From positions 185,644 to 249,643 of the forward strand of contig KQ965766.1 in assembly GCA_001574975.1 (NCBI GenBank): a DNA stretch of 64,000 nucleotides. Reading direction: 5' to 3'. Numbering within the stretch: the stretch's first letter is position 1; every line of letters begins with the position of its first letter. Below are positions 25,322-37,100 of this stretch, piece after piece. The translations under genes and the position numbers were made by a program. Under the pieces are notes generated by a model. It worked only from the letters and a program-made list of their open reading frames with translations. It had not been told where the DNA came from and did not search any database. The stretch is from Gonapodya prolifera JEL478. Taxonomy: Eukaryota > Monoblepharomycota > Monoblepharidomycetes > Monoblepharidales > Gonapodyaceae.

Positions 25322-26500
25322 CTAAGCAACGAAACGATTGACAAATCCAATATTTCCATCAGGCATGGCAACAGCCACAGGCACGGGTAGTATTGGTATC
25401 GTTGTACGGAAATCCTGACCGCAAGTTGAGCAGATACCAAAGGATCGTTGTACTGTCACTGATATACTGGTCGGCATTATAGCCAAGATTGACGTCACAT
25501 GGCGGGCATGGCCTGTGACGGCAAACGGTCCCAAACCGCAATGTTGACATCTGACTGATGCGCCACTTGCCAGATCGCAGCATTGTGGGCACAGCATCCC
25601 AGTACAGTTTGCCGCCCTGCATTGTGTCCACCCTTCCATGCTGCAATAAACAATACAGCCCTGTTGAGTAGCTCGAGACATGGCACAGGTCCCGTGACAA
25701 AATCAGGTCGCCAGTAAAGGGTTTGGCTGCTGATGATTGTGGTCGGGGAAATTCTTGAAGCACGTCGCACAGTTGTCGTTGTACAAACACGGTCCACATC
25801 GCATTTGACCATGTTCTGGGACAGCAGCCACAAGGATAGTATGGTGATTGTCGCGTTGCCGGTACCGTTCGTGGTCGTCAAAGACTGAAGCATTCTCGCA
25901 AGAAGTGCAGATTCTGGGCCGAAGTTCCATCCTTGCAGTCGGGTGAATCTTCTAAAGGAGCTCGTGGATATTCTTGACGCCCGCAATCCAACTTTCTCCA
26001 GTCAAAGTCCCTTGGAAATCAAGACAGCGGAGCGTCATGTCTCGAGGAAGAGTGCACCACGTCTGTTTATATGCCTTGGATGCCTCAAAGCCGATTCAGA
26101 GACTACATGATGTAGAACATCCATCAATGTTGCTTCCCGAACACCATCGCAGTTTCTAACTGAGAGCCGCACGAGCTGAGGCAGCTGGCACTTCACAATC
26201 GTCCACGCCGTCACACAAGTTCCGTCCAAGAACCTCCTCGAGGCGATCTGCTACCCTGCCGCGCGTGCTGAGAAGTCCATTTATGGGGGCAGGCAGAGTC
26301 TCCATTCACCGTTACGGTGGAGGAAGCTCTCAAAATGTCGATGGGTGATGCCCAGGCCCCGCTTCCGACATGCCCATACGCTCCACAGAGTTGGCACGGC
26401 AAGGACACGACAGAGCAACCGACATGCAGATGAAATTCGGACAAGAGAACGAGCCGGAAGAAACGATGAGACGAGTGTGTGGGTTTCGATGGGGAGGCGC
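25322..26500 (-). pseudogene. F-box/LRR-like gene with Cys-rich tail, copy D, decayed
   Basis: This is a paralogue of the gene at 23919-24937. The F-box block TRLPIETHTLVSSFLPARS lacks a start codon. It is followed by pieces in changing frames: MDGTCVTAWTIVKCQLPQL, LSVRNCDGVREATLMDVLHH, then LRCLDFQGTLTGESWI. A TAG after the residues HELL interrupts the frame before the tail. The tail is best preserved: ICTSCENASVFDDHE, MRCGPC, NCATCFKNFPDHNHQ, then after a further stop CHGTCAMSRATQQGCIVYC, GWTQCRAANCTGMLCPQCC and VRCQHCG, ending at 25322. The repeated CxxC pairs suggest several zinc sites. Lesions at the start and inside make expression of a full protein unlikely. It lies head-to-head with MCT1. 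Confidence 0.6.
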
Positions 26501-26668
26501 GTAAAGGGGGAAGGGTAGTGTCCGTGTCGAGTCCGTATCGGATGAGAAGAGTATGAGTGCGTTTAGCGAGAGAGGAGAATCGAAGGAGTTTCTTCGGTTG
26601 TCAGTAGAGTTCTTGGGTGAATCTTCACGGTGCTGCGGACAAGAATGGATTTTAAAACAGAATCGAAA

Positions 26669-28235
26669 ATGGCTTGCAGAATTCGACGAAAAGCCGATGT
26701 TTTCGTTAGGACTGCATTGCAATCACCCTGCTCGGTATGTTTACTCGGAACGTATGCTGATGGTGGTTGTTTACGAGGGCCAACTGACTGCATTTGCACA
26801 GCGAATACCCGAACTGCTTCACCAGCTTCGTCAGTTCTCTTCAGAGTCTCCTCGGACGGCAAATACTGCTATAACCTTTCCTGGACAGGGCTCTCAGGTC
26901 CGTCTCACGAACAAGGATTGAAATTTCGCTGTACAGCTGATGGTTACTTAACACGCTTTTGATTCAGCAAGTTGGAATGGGTAAAGACTTGTACAATCAC
27001 TTCGCGTACTCCGCTCGACCCGTTTTCGAAGAAGCCGAGGAAGTTCTTGGTGTTGGCACCAAAGATCTTATCTTCTCTGGACCTTTCATGGAGCTCAGAA
27101 AGACTGAACACGCACAGCCTGGTTCGTTTCTTCCGCAACTCCCTAAAAGCGTCAAATTGTGAACTACTCTACATTGTGCAGCAATCCTTACGTGCTCCAT
27201 CGCGACACTAAGAGCACTGGAGCACGAGTTCGGCTTCCAGGTCCAGAAGGAAGCTTCTTTCGTGCTCGGACATAGTCTTGGCGAATAGTGTGTACCTTCA
27301 GATGTCCCGATGACGTCTCAAGTCTCACAACCTACCGTACACAATGCAGCACAGCACTCGTTGCTTCTAACGCGATCTCATTTCCTTCTGCCCTCCGCCT
27401 CGTCCAAGCACGCGGGAAGGCAATGGCCAAGTGCATGGCAGAGCTGTCAACGCGAGAGTGTATAATGGTCGCTGTGGTGCTCCACTTGCAGGGGGAAGCC
27501 CTCGAAGACGAGCTAAAACGCGGCGAGCTTGTGAAAGTGCGACTTGCCGAGATTGAAGCGTGTCTGAAAGGTCCGGAAGTCGCTGGCATTTGCGGACCCA
27601 AGGACGTGGTGGAAATCTCCAATGTTAACAGGTGAAATATGCGATTGCACCCAGTCGAAGCCATTGCCAGTCTAACTAATCTGCGCTCGACACCATTTTA
27701 GCTCATTCCAGCTTGTGCTTTCCGGCACCCTCAAAGCGGTAGAACATGCCTGCGAAGTCCTCAATCAGAATGACCTGGCCCACCGCGCGTCGGACCGACT
27801 GCCCGTCTCTGCCCCCTTCCACACGAGCCTCCTATCGCCAGCGGCAGCGGAACTTGGACCACTCCTCAAAGATACACACTTTGAGCGACCTGTCGTGCCA
27901 TTTGTTTCAAACGTAACCGCAGGCAGGGTCGACGATGCGACTGAAATCGGGCCGCTACTAGAACAACAGGTGACCAAGACTGTGCAGTGGCATCGAAGCG
28001 TGGATTGGTTGAGGAGAGAAGGTGGTGTGGGTAGGTGGCTATGCTTCGGACCAGGTCGAACCCTTGCGAACCTCATAAGAAAAGAGTTTGGGAGGGATGT
28101 GGTGCGGTGAGTTTACTGTCACATCGCAGTTATGTTGCTCTGACCACGCTAACCAAGTCACTCCATAGACCTATTGTGACATACGATGATGTCAAAGCAT
28201 TCGGTGAAGAGATATCCAAGACCTCGCGGAGCTGA
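26669..28235 (+). CDS. MCT1: Mitochondrial malonyl-CoA:ACP transacylase
   Basis: Seven exons (26669-26734, 26802-26897, 26968-27121, 27182-27287, 27350-27631, 27702-28106, 28169-28235) encode 391 residues in fully consistent phases. The first exon is a basic, acid-poor leader (MACRIRRKADVFVRTALQS) typical of mitochondrial targeting. Family motifs are AITFPGQGSQ, the nucleophile Ser at about 137 in GHSLGEYTALVAS, Arg in VQARGKAM, and the His at about 275 in VSAPFHTSLL. The enzyme moves malonyl from CoA to mitochondrial acyl carrier protein for type II fatty acid synthesis, the source of the lipoic acid precursor. The donor of intron 4 is GTGTGT, which otherwise would read as a stop. A longer in-frame start upstream is possible but lacks the leader character. 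Confidence 0.92.
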
Positions 28236-28348
28236 TATTGATCGATCTCAGTCACTGATATACCTTGCAGGCTATGTAAGAGACACTTGTGTACTACTAT
28301 TCCAATTACATTCATGCATATCGATCGGAATAACCTCGTAACGCACTC

Positions 28349-29934
28349 CTATGCGGTCTCACCGCTCTTCTCTTGGGCGGCCTTCGGCTCTGGCTTAAAG
28401 GGGCCGCCGACGGCACAGCTGGGCGTCCAGTCCATCTTCCTGCTCGAATCCATAAACTTGCGAACAATGTCGTCCGTCACCTTCTTCCTCCTCTCCTGGA
28501 AATCCTGGACAACCTTGCCCACCTCCTCCGCGCAGAGCTTCTTCAACTCTCCGGTCAGCATGGCGCCTGAACGGTAAGCCACGCGAATCCTTTCAAGCTC
28601 TTCGTCGTCCTCCAAGAAGAACTTCAGGTACTGGAACGACACGTCAACGTCCGTGTCCCCGCCGAGACGGCGGTGGGACTCGATATCATCCTTGCCCCCA
28701 CTGAACGCGAACCGATTGATCTTGTTGCGGATCTGGGCGGAAGTGTCGGTGAGGAGGAGGGTGGATTGCTCGTTGGACGAGGACATTTTGGTGTACGAGC
28801 CCAGCAGGGAGGGGAGGAAGCGCGCGTGAAGAAGGGAAGGTTTGGGGTATTTCAATCGCCGGGCGACGTCGCGCGTGAGGCGGAAGTAGGGGTCCTTAAA
28901 TACGTGGAATTTTGGTCGGAATTCCACTCGAAAGCTACTTCAAATGGTGAGCCTCTAGTCACCTGATCGATAGCGCAGGGAATCAGACACGGGATATCGC
29001 TCTTGGTCCCAAAAATGTGGGGGAAAGAGTTACTGAAGGAAGGTGCCGCCTGCACCGACACAAAGTGCCACATTCCGACGTTGTCGCTTTCCGTGAATCC
29101 GAACGTGGCCTTGGAAGAAGAGGCGGTGATGCACTTGGAGATGCGGACGACGTTGTGATAAAAGGCCCCTCTGTATCAACCAATATTTAACATGAATGAA
29201 TAATATGGAACAGCCAATAACGATGTGCGCACCCAACATAATTCAAATTTGAGAATATGAAGGTCAGCTCCGGGTCAAAGCCGGCTGCGATGATGTCCTT
29301 GGCATTTTCAAACGCAAACTGGTTTGCCTGTTCAAGTTTCAAGTTCTGCTTGAAGAGAAACTTCTCGTCATCCGTGAGTTGGATGACGATCGGGCACCGG
29401 AAGACGTCCTGGAGCCATCTGTCGAACAAGGTGGTGTTATTCGACAAAAGGAAAGACGGTTTTCAAGGGAATCGCCGTCAATTAAGGCCATCCAGGCAGC
29501 ACGGAAAAAAGCACTCAGTTCTGCACTTTCTCTGCGAGGTCAGATGATGTCGCCGTCACTCACTTGCAGAACAGGAATGGAACGAGGTGACCAAGATGCA
29601 TCGAACTCGCCGACGGACCTCGCCCCGTGTACAGGAAGAACGGCTTTCCTTGCTCGAATCTCGTCAAAATATCATCCAATTCTCGATGGGAGAAGAAGAG
29701 TCCGCGGCGAAGGAGGGGGTGGACTGGTCGCCCAATGGCTTTTTCGAACCGCGCAATGAGTGCAGGCTCAATTTTCCGGGTTCCAAACTGCTGAATCAGT
29801 TTGTCGTAGTCGATTCCTGCCTGTGTTCCGTCCTCGTTCACGGCTCCTTTTACGTCCCACGGTGTGACAAGTTGTTCTGCAACAGCAGGCGCGGTATTGG
29901 CTGCGGTTGTCTCCGTGGCTGGCTTATCAGACAT
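28349..29934 (-). CDS. WRS1: Tryptophanyl-tRNA synthetase, cytosolic
   Basis: Four exons (29564-29934, 29233-29418, 28963-29170, 28349-28894) give 436 residues. This class I aminoacyl-tRNA synthetase charges tRNA-Trp. The HIGH-type motif is HLGH at about 113-116 in [14 protein letters not shown], and the KMSKS-type loop is KMSSS at about 291-295. [16 protein letters not shown] and [16 protein letters not shown] confirm the eukaryotic/archaeal type. The N-terminus begins [10 protein letters not shown] and carries no targeting signal, so this is the cytosolic enzyme. The family length fits. The gene is convergent with MCT1, with only about 110 bases between stop codons. Confidence 0.93.
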
Positions 29935-30333
29935 GATTGCGGGTCAGAAAACGATGGACTCTTGAGGAGATGACGGCGAGTGTGCCGAAGTGGTTTTATT
30001 TGGACTGTAATTTCAGCCGAGGCAATGCGACCAGAGCCGAATATTGAGGAACCCGTGCCCCTCAGCAGAATGGTGAATAGACCGTCTCAATTTGTTACTG
30101 GAGCATACGTCCAATTCGGTCAGGCGTTTATTATTGTCAATTACTTTTGGCCTCGTGCATCTTAACTATTCTGTAGCGCACAAATTTTCTGCCCTGTAAT
30201 GTTCACCTGCAATGGAATGGAATCAGTCTGCAGATCAATAACTTTTGATCTGGGGTGCCACTATTGTAGACATTACTGGTTCTACACTTCACAGTAATAT
30301 TTCAAACCAATCCGGTTTCAGTCCTCACCGACG
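29935..30333. other. Bidirectional promoter region
   Basis: The TrpRS gene starts leftward at 29934 and CWC27 starts rightward at 30334, so these 400 bases should hold both promoters. No clear TATA box or known operator was recognised. Confidence 0.45.
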
Positions 30334-32337
30334 ATGTCATACGCCTATGTCACAGAACCGGCCACAAATGCAAAAATCATGATGCATACCACGATGGGAG
30401 ACCTCGAAATCGAGCTCTGGGGCAAGGAGTGTCCCAAAACCACCCGCAACTTCATCCAGCTTTCGTTGGAAGGATATTACGATGGGACCATATTCCACCG
30501 ACTGGTAGCCGGCTTTATCATACAAGGAGGTGACCCGACTGGCACGGGCGACGGCGGCGAGTCCATTTACGACACGCGAGGGGATCACGCATTCCCTGAC
30601 GAATTCCACCAGCGACTTCGGTTCAACCGGAGAGGGCTGCTGGCGATGGCGAGTGCTGAGCCAGGAGAGAACAAGAGTCAGTTTTTCTTTACTCTCGACA
30701 GGGCTGATGAGTTGCAAAAGCGATACACGCTCTTCGGGAAGGTGAGTATGACTCCACAAGAACTGCTGCCAGCGACCTGCCAAGGTCGCCTCACCGAACT
30801 ATTGATGCGACACGGGTCTTGGCCATAGGTTGTTGGCGACACTCTCTTCAATTTGATGAAAATGGGGGAACTGGAAGTCGACCCGCACACAGACCGTCCG
30901 CTGTATCCCCCTAAAGTCCTTTCCGTCGATGTTCTCAACAACCCATTCGACGACATTATCCCTCGGGTCCTGCCACGGCGCGTTGACTTGTCTGAAAAGA
31001 AGGAAACCGTGGCAACGAAGCCATTTGTGAAAGGGAAGAAGTGAGGGCACTCTTCTGGTTTCCGAGATGCCATAACATGCTAGAAGTCCGATCCATTTAT
31101 TCCTCCAGAAACAAAGCACTCCTCTCTTTTGGTGGTGATGACGAGGACGGCGATACAGAGGAGCCCAATGGAACGAAGAAAGTGAAAATCACAGCAGCGC
31201 ACGAACTTCTCGGTGACACAGATTCCAGGCTATCAAATCGCTCTGCTGCAGAAGACCTCAATTTGTCGGGCCCCGAGCGTGGAAAGGGTCAGTCAGACAA
31301 TCAACCCACGGTACGAGCTGCTGTGCGCGAGCTACCGAAAAGAAAGCGGGACGTGTCCTCAGATGATGATGATGATTCAGACGACGACTCACATTCGGCC
31401 GTTGGGCGAAATCGGGTCGCTGATTTACTTGGAAAGACCGCTGATCGGTGAGCCGGTCGACGTAGCACTTTGGATTCCTGTTTCTGGTTTATCTTGCTTG
31501 CTCCCTCACAGGGCCGCTATGAATGCCGAAATAGCTCAAATAGCGAAGAAGCTCACCCGGAGGTCTCCATCCCCAGCGTCTTCTCAAAACCACAAATCTC
31601 AGAAAACTCGTGATTTAGACAACGACTCACCTTACGCCAATCTCCTGCATAAAAGCACTTATGTTCGCCGATCTCGCAAAGTTTCGAAGGAGGAGAAGGT
31701 CCGACGGGAGGCAGAGCTGATATCGCGGATGAATGAGTTTGCGACCGTCCTCCAGGAGCAGGAATCACACGGAAAGCCGAAGAAGCCGGAGCCGGAGCCT
31801 GTTGCTGAGCGCGATGAGGACAAACCTCGTTGCGCTTTGCATAACGTTGCAGGATGTCTGTCTTGCATCGACACTTTCGATCTCATTGTTGACGATGCTG
31901 CTGGACTTCTCTGCGGTGTTGATGAAGGAGCAGATGGAGGTAAATGGTGGGAGACGGAGCTTGTGTTTCCGAAGGAAGCGGGTACAAAGGATTTGTTCAG
32001 GTAAGGCAGCGAGATATCTTCCCCAGTACACGGGTAATTTTGGAATGGTTTTTCGTCTAGACCTGAAGACTATGATGTCATCGATCCCCGCGAGTCGTTG
32101 GCAACGAGGCTTTCCGCAACTGGTTCGAAAGGAGTCGCCGTTGGGGTCGGAGTTGTTGCTGGTCTCGATACCATCCGGCCAGGCGGGCGACGAGGAGATA
32201 GACAATCCGATCGCTCTTCACGTGGACGTGGTGGGGGTGGGGCCCAGAGTCGGTATAGGGCTCCTAATCATTCGGCGATGAATGGACACCTCGGTGCTCG
32301 TGACGAATGGGGCCGGAGCCAAACGTCTGGACGATGA
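30334..32337 (+). CDS. CWC27: Spliceosome-associated cyclophilin Cwc27
   Basis: Five exons (30334-30741, 30829-31040, 31109-31447, 31512-32000, 32061-32337) encode 574 residues. The N-terminal cyclophilin-type PPIase domain (about 13-155) matches CWC27 closely: IELWGKECPKTTRNFIQL, GFIIQGGDPTGTGDGGESIY, FNRRGLLAMASA and SQFFFTLDRADEL. After the domain comes an NKALLSFGGDDED segment, acidic runs around residues 270-300, a Lys/Arg/Glu helix (VSKEEKVRREAELISRM) and an RG-rich tail. The protein joins activated spliceosomes (Bact) together with Cwc22-linked factors; its isomerase is often inactive. Splice phases are consistent throughout. It is divergent from the TrpRS gene. Confidence 0.93.
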
Positions 32338-32836
32338 TTTCTTTTTGTAAATGCGCTAAGACATTGGAGGAATGTCAATAAGCATTATTCCTTCCTGTGA
32401 TTCCTATATTCTGAGGCTTGTTTTGCGCAAATGCGTAATGTTGATTTATGGATCAGCCGGAACGAATATCAAAGTTTTCTGTGCCCGCGGCGTCCAGGTT
32501 ACATTTACTCAGTTAGCACAGTACTCCCTCCCCGAACGGAGGAGATCGCGGTCCTGGTGGCTGTCTTGTCCATCAAGTCAAGAGAAACACAAGAGCGCAA
32601 GAATTAATTAAATTAAATTCCTTAGTTAAGTGATCCAATCCACAGAGAGCCACGAGGCCTCTGGGGAGAGAAAGACGCCAGAGATTTGGGGGCTGCGGTC
32701 ATCGGTGACAAACTATATCTGCTGACAACCGTGGAGCGGACTGAAAGGGTCCGAGTCAATTTTCTCGTACTGGTCAGCGCCTTCTGTCCATCATCAACAC
32801 ACCTCCCATCATTGGCTCGGCATCGTTTTAGGGAGA
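32338..32836. other. Intergenic, no supported gene
   Basis: This holds the 3' region of CWC27 and the presumed promoter of the next plus-strand gene. No coding or RNA signal was recognised. Confidence 0.4.
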
Positions 32837-33832
32837 ATGTGCTATGAAACAGTGAGTTGGTCTCCAGATTGTCTGCCTGATCCAGAACTCCATTCATCAC
32901 CCCCATCGATCAATCAGAAGTGCACAAATTGCCGAAAGAGAAGCTGGGGTGGCTGTGGACGTCATGTTCGAAGCAGTGAGTCAATGCCAGCGTTCTTCGC
33001 TGATAGCAATGCGTTCTTGAACGACGTTTCCACGCTGCCTACCCCGCCACCGCCATTATCAACCCCCAAAACTGATAGTTGCTGCATCCATACCAATCCC
33101 TGAGCGCTGTGCTTGCGTAAAGTGGCCCAACCCGAATGAACCGCCAACGTTTTGGGAGAATTACGGGTCATCTCTTGTCTTGCTGGGCGCTTTTCTGGCG
33201 GTCTTCCTTGTGCCAAACTTGGCCATCGCAGACCCCGTTCCAGCAATCTTAATGGTGAGTCTTCTTTGAAATTTCATTGAAATGAACGTCGAACGGGGGT
33301 CTAATTCAGTTTCCGTTCCCATTCCTAGGTACCCGCGACCATGCTTTCACCGCTCCTCCCGTCCGGCATTCCCGGACTCTACTCCACTGCATCCGTGCAC
33401 GATCTGCGCCAGTTCATAGACTCATCTCCTTGGACGAACCCAAGTGCGAGCGATCCCAAGTCGCAAAAAGTTCTTATCCTCGACGTTCGCGAGCCTTCAG
33501 AGCTGTCCCTCCTCCCAGCAATTGACACGCCCGCAACAATAGCCGTCCCCATGTCCAGCTTTCGACACGACGCGCTTCGACTCATTCGCAGGAAAGTGGA
33601 CGAGCTCCGACGAGTCCACGGTGATTCGGCATCGGAAAATTCCCCAACCACTCTCAAAGACGTTCATGTACACATCATGTGTGCGTCGGGCACGAGGGCG
33701 GTGAAGGCGGCGGTTGCGTTGGGGTGGGAGGGTCTCTTTGGGGACGTGAGCGTTGTGACAGGTGGCATGCAATCTTGGGGACGAATGGCGCCTGAGACAA
33801 AGGCGGCGACTTCGAGGCGGCGGGCGGAGTAG
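32837..33832 (+). CDS. Cys-motif / membrane-segment / rhodanese protein (possible two genes)
   Basis: Exons 32837-32851, 32918-32975, 33079-33254 and 33329-33832 join in phase to give 250 residues. The N-terminus MCYETKCTNCRKRSWGGCG, then ERCACVKWPNP, belongs to a small conserved Cys family (C-x2-C, TW-x-GCG-x-H and a late CxC), probably zinc-binding. A hydrophobic helix follows (SLVLLGAFLAVFLVPNLA, about 57-74). The last exon is a rhodanese domain: VLILDVREPSELS and active-loop CASGTRAVKAAVALGWEG, with the expected persulfide Cys. If the 74-nt intron at 33255 is retained, translation stops at 33269 and the rhodanese would be a separate gene from the ATG at 33341. The GTGAGT donor and in-phase CCTAG acceptor favour the fusion, but transcripts are needed to decide. 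Confidence 0.6.
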
Positions 33833-34142
33833 TGCTGAGGACGCGAACGGGCACTGCTCGTTATCTGCTCGGGCGCCATGTTGTATTATAGCCTCGACTC
33901 TACCTACGTACAACCTTCAATAAAATCGCGTCACCAAGTGCCACCGTCATACTGCCGAATTCGTCCTTGATTAACGCAAGTTGAAGTCAACTCGGTTGCA
34001 GTGAGATCATGTATCCCAAAATCAAGGTCAAGGCACACAAGCGAAGTTGACACTCCGATCACCGCATCCTGTCACTCATTTCGCTGCCCGTGGAACTTGC
34101 CATTGGTCCAATCGTCTGTTCAGCCGGGCCGATCCTCCCTCG
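33833..34142. other. Intergenic
   Basis: About 310 bases lie between the rhodanese stop and the LIM-RapGAP start. No element was recognised. Confidence 0.4.
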
Positions 34143-37100
34143 ATGGAGGATACTCCTCCCACTTCAGTCTTCCCTTCGGATCTCCACACAGCGACTTCAA
34201 AACAGTCCAGCCTTGGGAGACCCGCAAGCCCGCCGAACAGCGTCTACGTCTCCGTCTCCACTTCCGTCGATCACATTGCGGGCACCGCACAGGGGGATGC
34301 AACCACGAGCGCCTGCGTAAAATGTGGGCGAGGGGTCTTCCCGATGGAGGCTGTGAGGTGCGACGGAAGGGTGTTCCACAGAGGTCAGTTGTGGTTTTGG
34401 GTCTATTAGTCCCTTTTAAACGTTGCTAAACAATGTTGGATTCGGCCTACTGGGCCGACCGGATTCCACTTGACCCAGTTTGTTTTCGGTACGCAAATTC
34501 TTTAACAATTGTCTTTGGAAACTCCCTCTTACGTTCTCCATACATTGATGTATATCGTGCTGTCTCGAATCTGCAGCTGTGAGAAGTGTCAGCGACTTCT
34601 TACACCTTCAAACCACTACAGTTTGCGAGGCCGCATTTTCTGTGCCCAGCACAAACCTACTGAGAAAGAAGGTACCGATGTGGACACACCATGTGCTTAA
34701 CGACTTGAACCTGACTTTTCGTTTTTCTAGTCCTCCAAACTCCTCCCAGCTCCGCATCCGCCCGGTCAAACCCCGATGTTCCTAATTCGCCATCAAGCTT
34801 CTACACAGCGTCCCCACACAGTCCAGCTCGACCCTTTGCGCGAGCTTTCCCGCTCCACACTCATTTTCGGTCGTCGAGCAGCTCTCGCGGGATGCCTCAG
34901 TACCTCAACTCCGCTCTAGAATCGCCCCGCCGAGCAACATCAGAATCGGCCGTGTCGCCGTCCTCGCTGTTGAATAGAACCGCCAGCATGCGGCGCTCGT
35001 TTGCTGGCTCGAACGAGCAGCGGTTCCCCCGCTCTGCATCAGGCAGCACCTCGATCACACTGCCACATGTGCCAACACACCATGTTCGTTCGCGCACTGC
35101 GCCCGCTGGAGGTTCTGTCGCGGATCTCGTTCGGAGGCTTGACAGCGTGACAGGGTCGATTGGAATGGATCTTTCGGAAGATAGCAGGGGAGTAGGTGGG
35201 GCGGCGATGGGACCAGCTGCATCTGTGGGCGGGCGACCAGCAGGAAGGAGTCGTGAAGCATCTTTCGCAAGTCACAGACGGCATCCGAGCAATATCGCAC
35301 CTCTTTCCATACAGCTGTTATCCGGACTGTCCATTTCCATGCCAACGGTTCCAATTGTGCCTTCGAGTGTCAACACTTCAACCGCATTTGATCACAGGGG
35401 AACTGATTCCAGGGTACCGGAAATGCGTCGGAACGATCTCGGCGACAAGCGCGTCCGTGAATTGATGGATGCGAAATCACAATCTCCAATTGATACTGGA
35501 TCACTTTCACCGGGCACTCCCGATTTTGTCACACCAACAACCGTGACCGTTGCTAATCCAACTGCGAATTTCGAGACGTATCAATCGCACGATGTAGCAA
35601 GCAGCACTGCGGCTTCAGAAGGGACTCATTGGTCAAATGGTCGCAAAAAGCCCCAGTCGTCGACGCGACCTTTCTCGATTGCACACGATCTAAGACCTCT
35701 TGCCGTTCTCAATCTGGGTGTTCTTGATCGCGACTGTCGCGTTAGCTCACCTGATGAACCGAAGCCTCCCTCTTCGTTCCAGGACCCAGATTCGAGCACC
35801 GCGTCCCACCACAGTGATGTCGTTAATACCTCACATCATGACAGCTCGCGGACGAAACCTGTGCAGCTGGGGCACACGCGAGCGGCGAGCACGGGAATGT
35901 GGACAGGCCGAGTCTCAAATACCGTAAGTGCTCCAATTTGCAGATGAAACCTCCTTTATGTTGAACCACTACTTTTTAATGCTCAGATAGCCGATCTCCC
36001 AATTATCCCCGCGAGCAACGATCCTTCTATATCTCCATCGATAGCCGCGCCAACGTTCTCTCTCACGTCGATGCGACCGGCGCCTGCAGAATCTCGCCAC
36101 GCCGCGTCATCAAATACGCTTGACTCTGGCGCAGTTGTCTATGCTATTCCACCCGGTCTACCAGCCCCCGACCCTTTGCTGCATCCGTTGTTGGGTGCAC
36201 CTCAAAAATTGAACCTGCATACATCTGAGATTCTCAGGTTGTACACATTGCTAACGCGGGAATCGACGGTACCAGGAGGCTATTCAACGTCCGACAGCAT
36301 GGCTATCGCATCGTCTCTGAAATTGGCATTCCGAGAAACTTTGGAATGCCTCGAAAAGGCTGCGGAAGATCTTTGCAGAGGAAAAGCCAAGGCACATTCC
36401 GAGGGCTCAACGAACGTGAAGAATGTCGCGCGAGACGTTGAAAGTTTGTCCGAGATAGTGCAAAGTGAGCTTAGTACTGTGGGACGTAGCTTGGCTGCAA
36501 CGGAGGGTATGAATGAAGTTGTGAGTACTCTGCGTTCAAATGTGAGAATTTCATCGAATTTTTTGTGTATACGGCGTAGTTTGTCAGAGCGCAAGAGGTA
36601 CTCAAGAATGCCATTTCGGAGTTTATGTCTCCCGAGGTTCGTGATGACAATAACCGCAATAGTTCCAGATATATGAAACATCAATCTTACACCAAAGGCT
36701 TCACAAGAACGTAAAGCGCCTGTAGAATGGGTTATTGAACCCAGCTTAGCTGACCCTTCCATCTGCCCTCCTTCGCCTGTTTTCACCACGAGTCCAAGGC
36801 TGAAAGAAGATTATCGCAGTTTCGTTCTTGATAATTTTGATTACGGCGCTGGATGGTTCAATTCGTTCTTCATTGGTCGAGGTATGTTTTGCTTGCCTGC
36901 TTTGTTAGCAAAGTGCGCTTAATAAGTCACCAATGACAGATCATAAGCTCTTTGTCGCAACATCATCGTCACTGGGGAGCGTGATCATCTCCATAGTAGA
37001 AGAGGGTCCCCCCGCAGCGGACAAAGAAGGACACTCACAGGGTCCAAGCCGGGATTCGGGTACTTATCCAAGTGGAATCGGATCGACAGACTCCATAGAT

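Noticed and set aside
26553-26668. Longer N-terminus for MCT1
   Set aside because: The alternative frame reads through a good GTATGT...CACAG intron and lacks the basic mitochondrial leader given by the spliced model.
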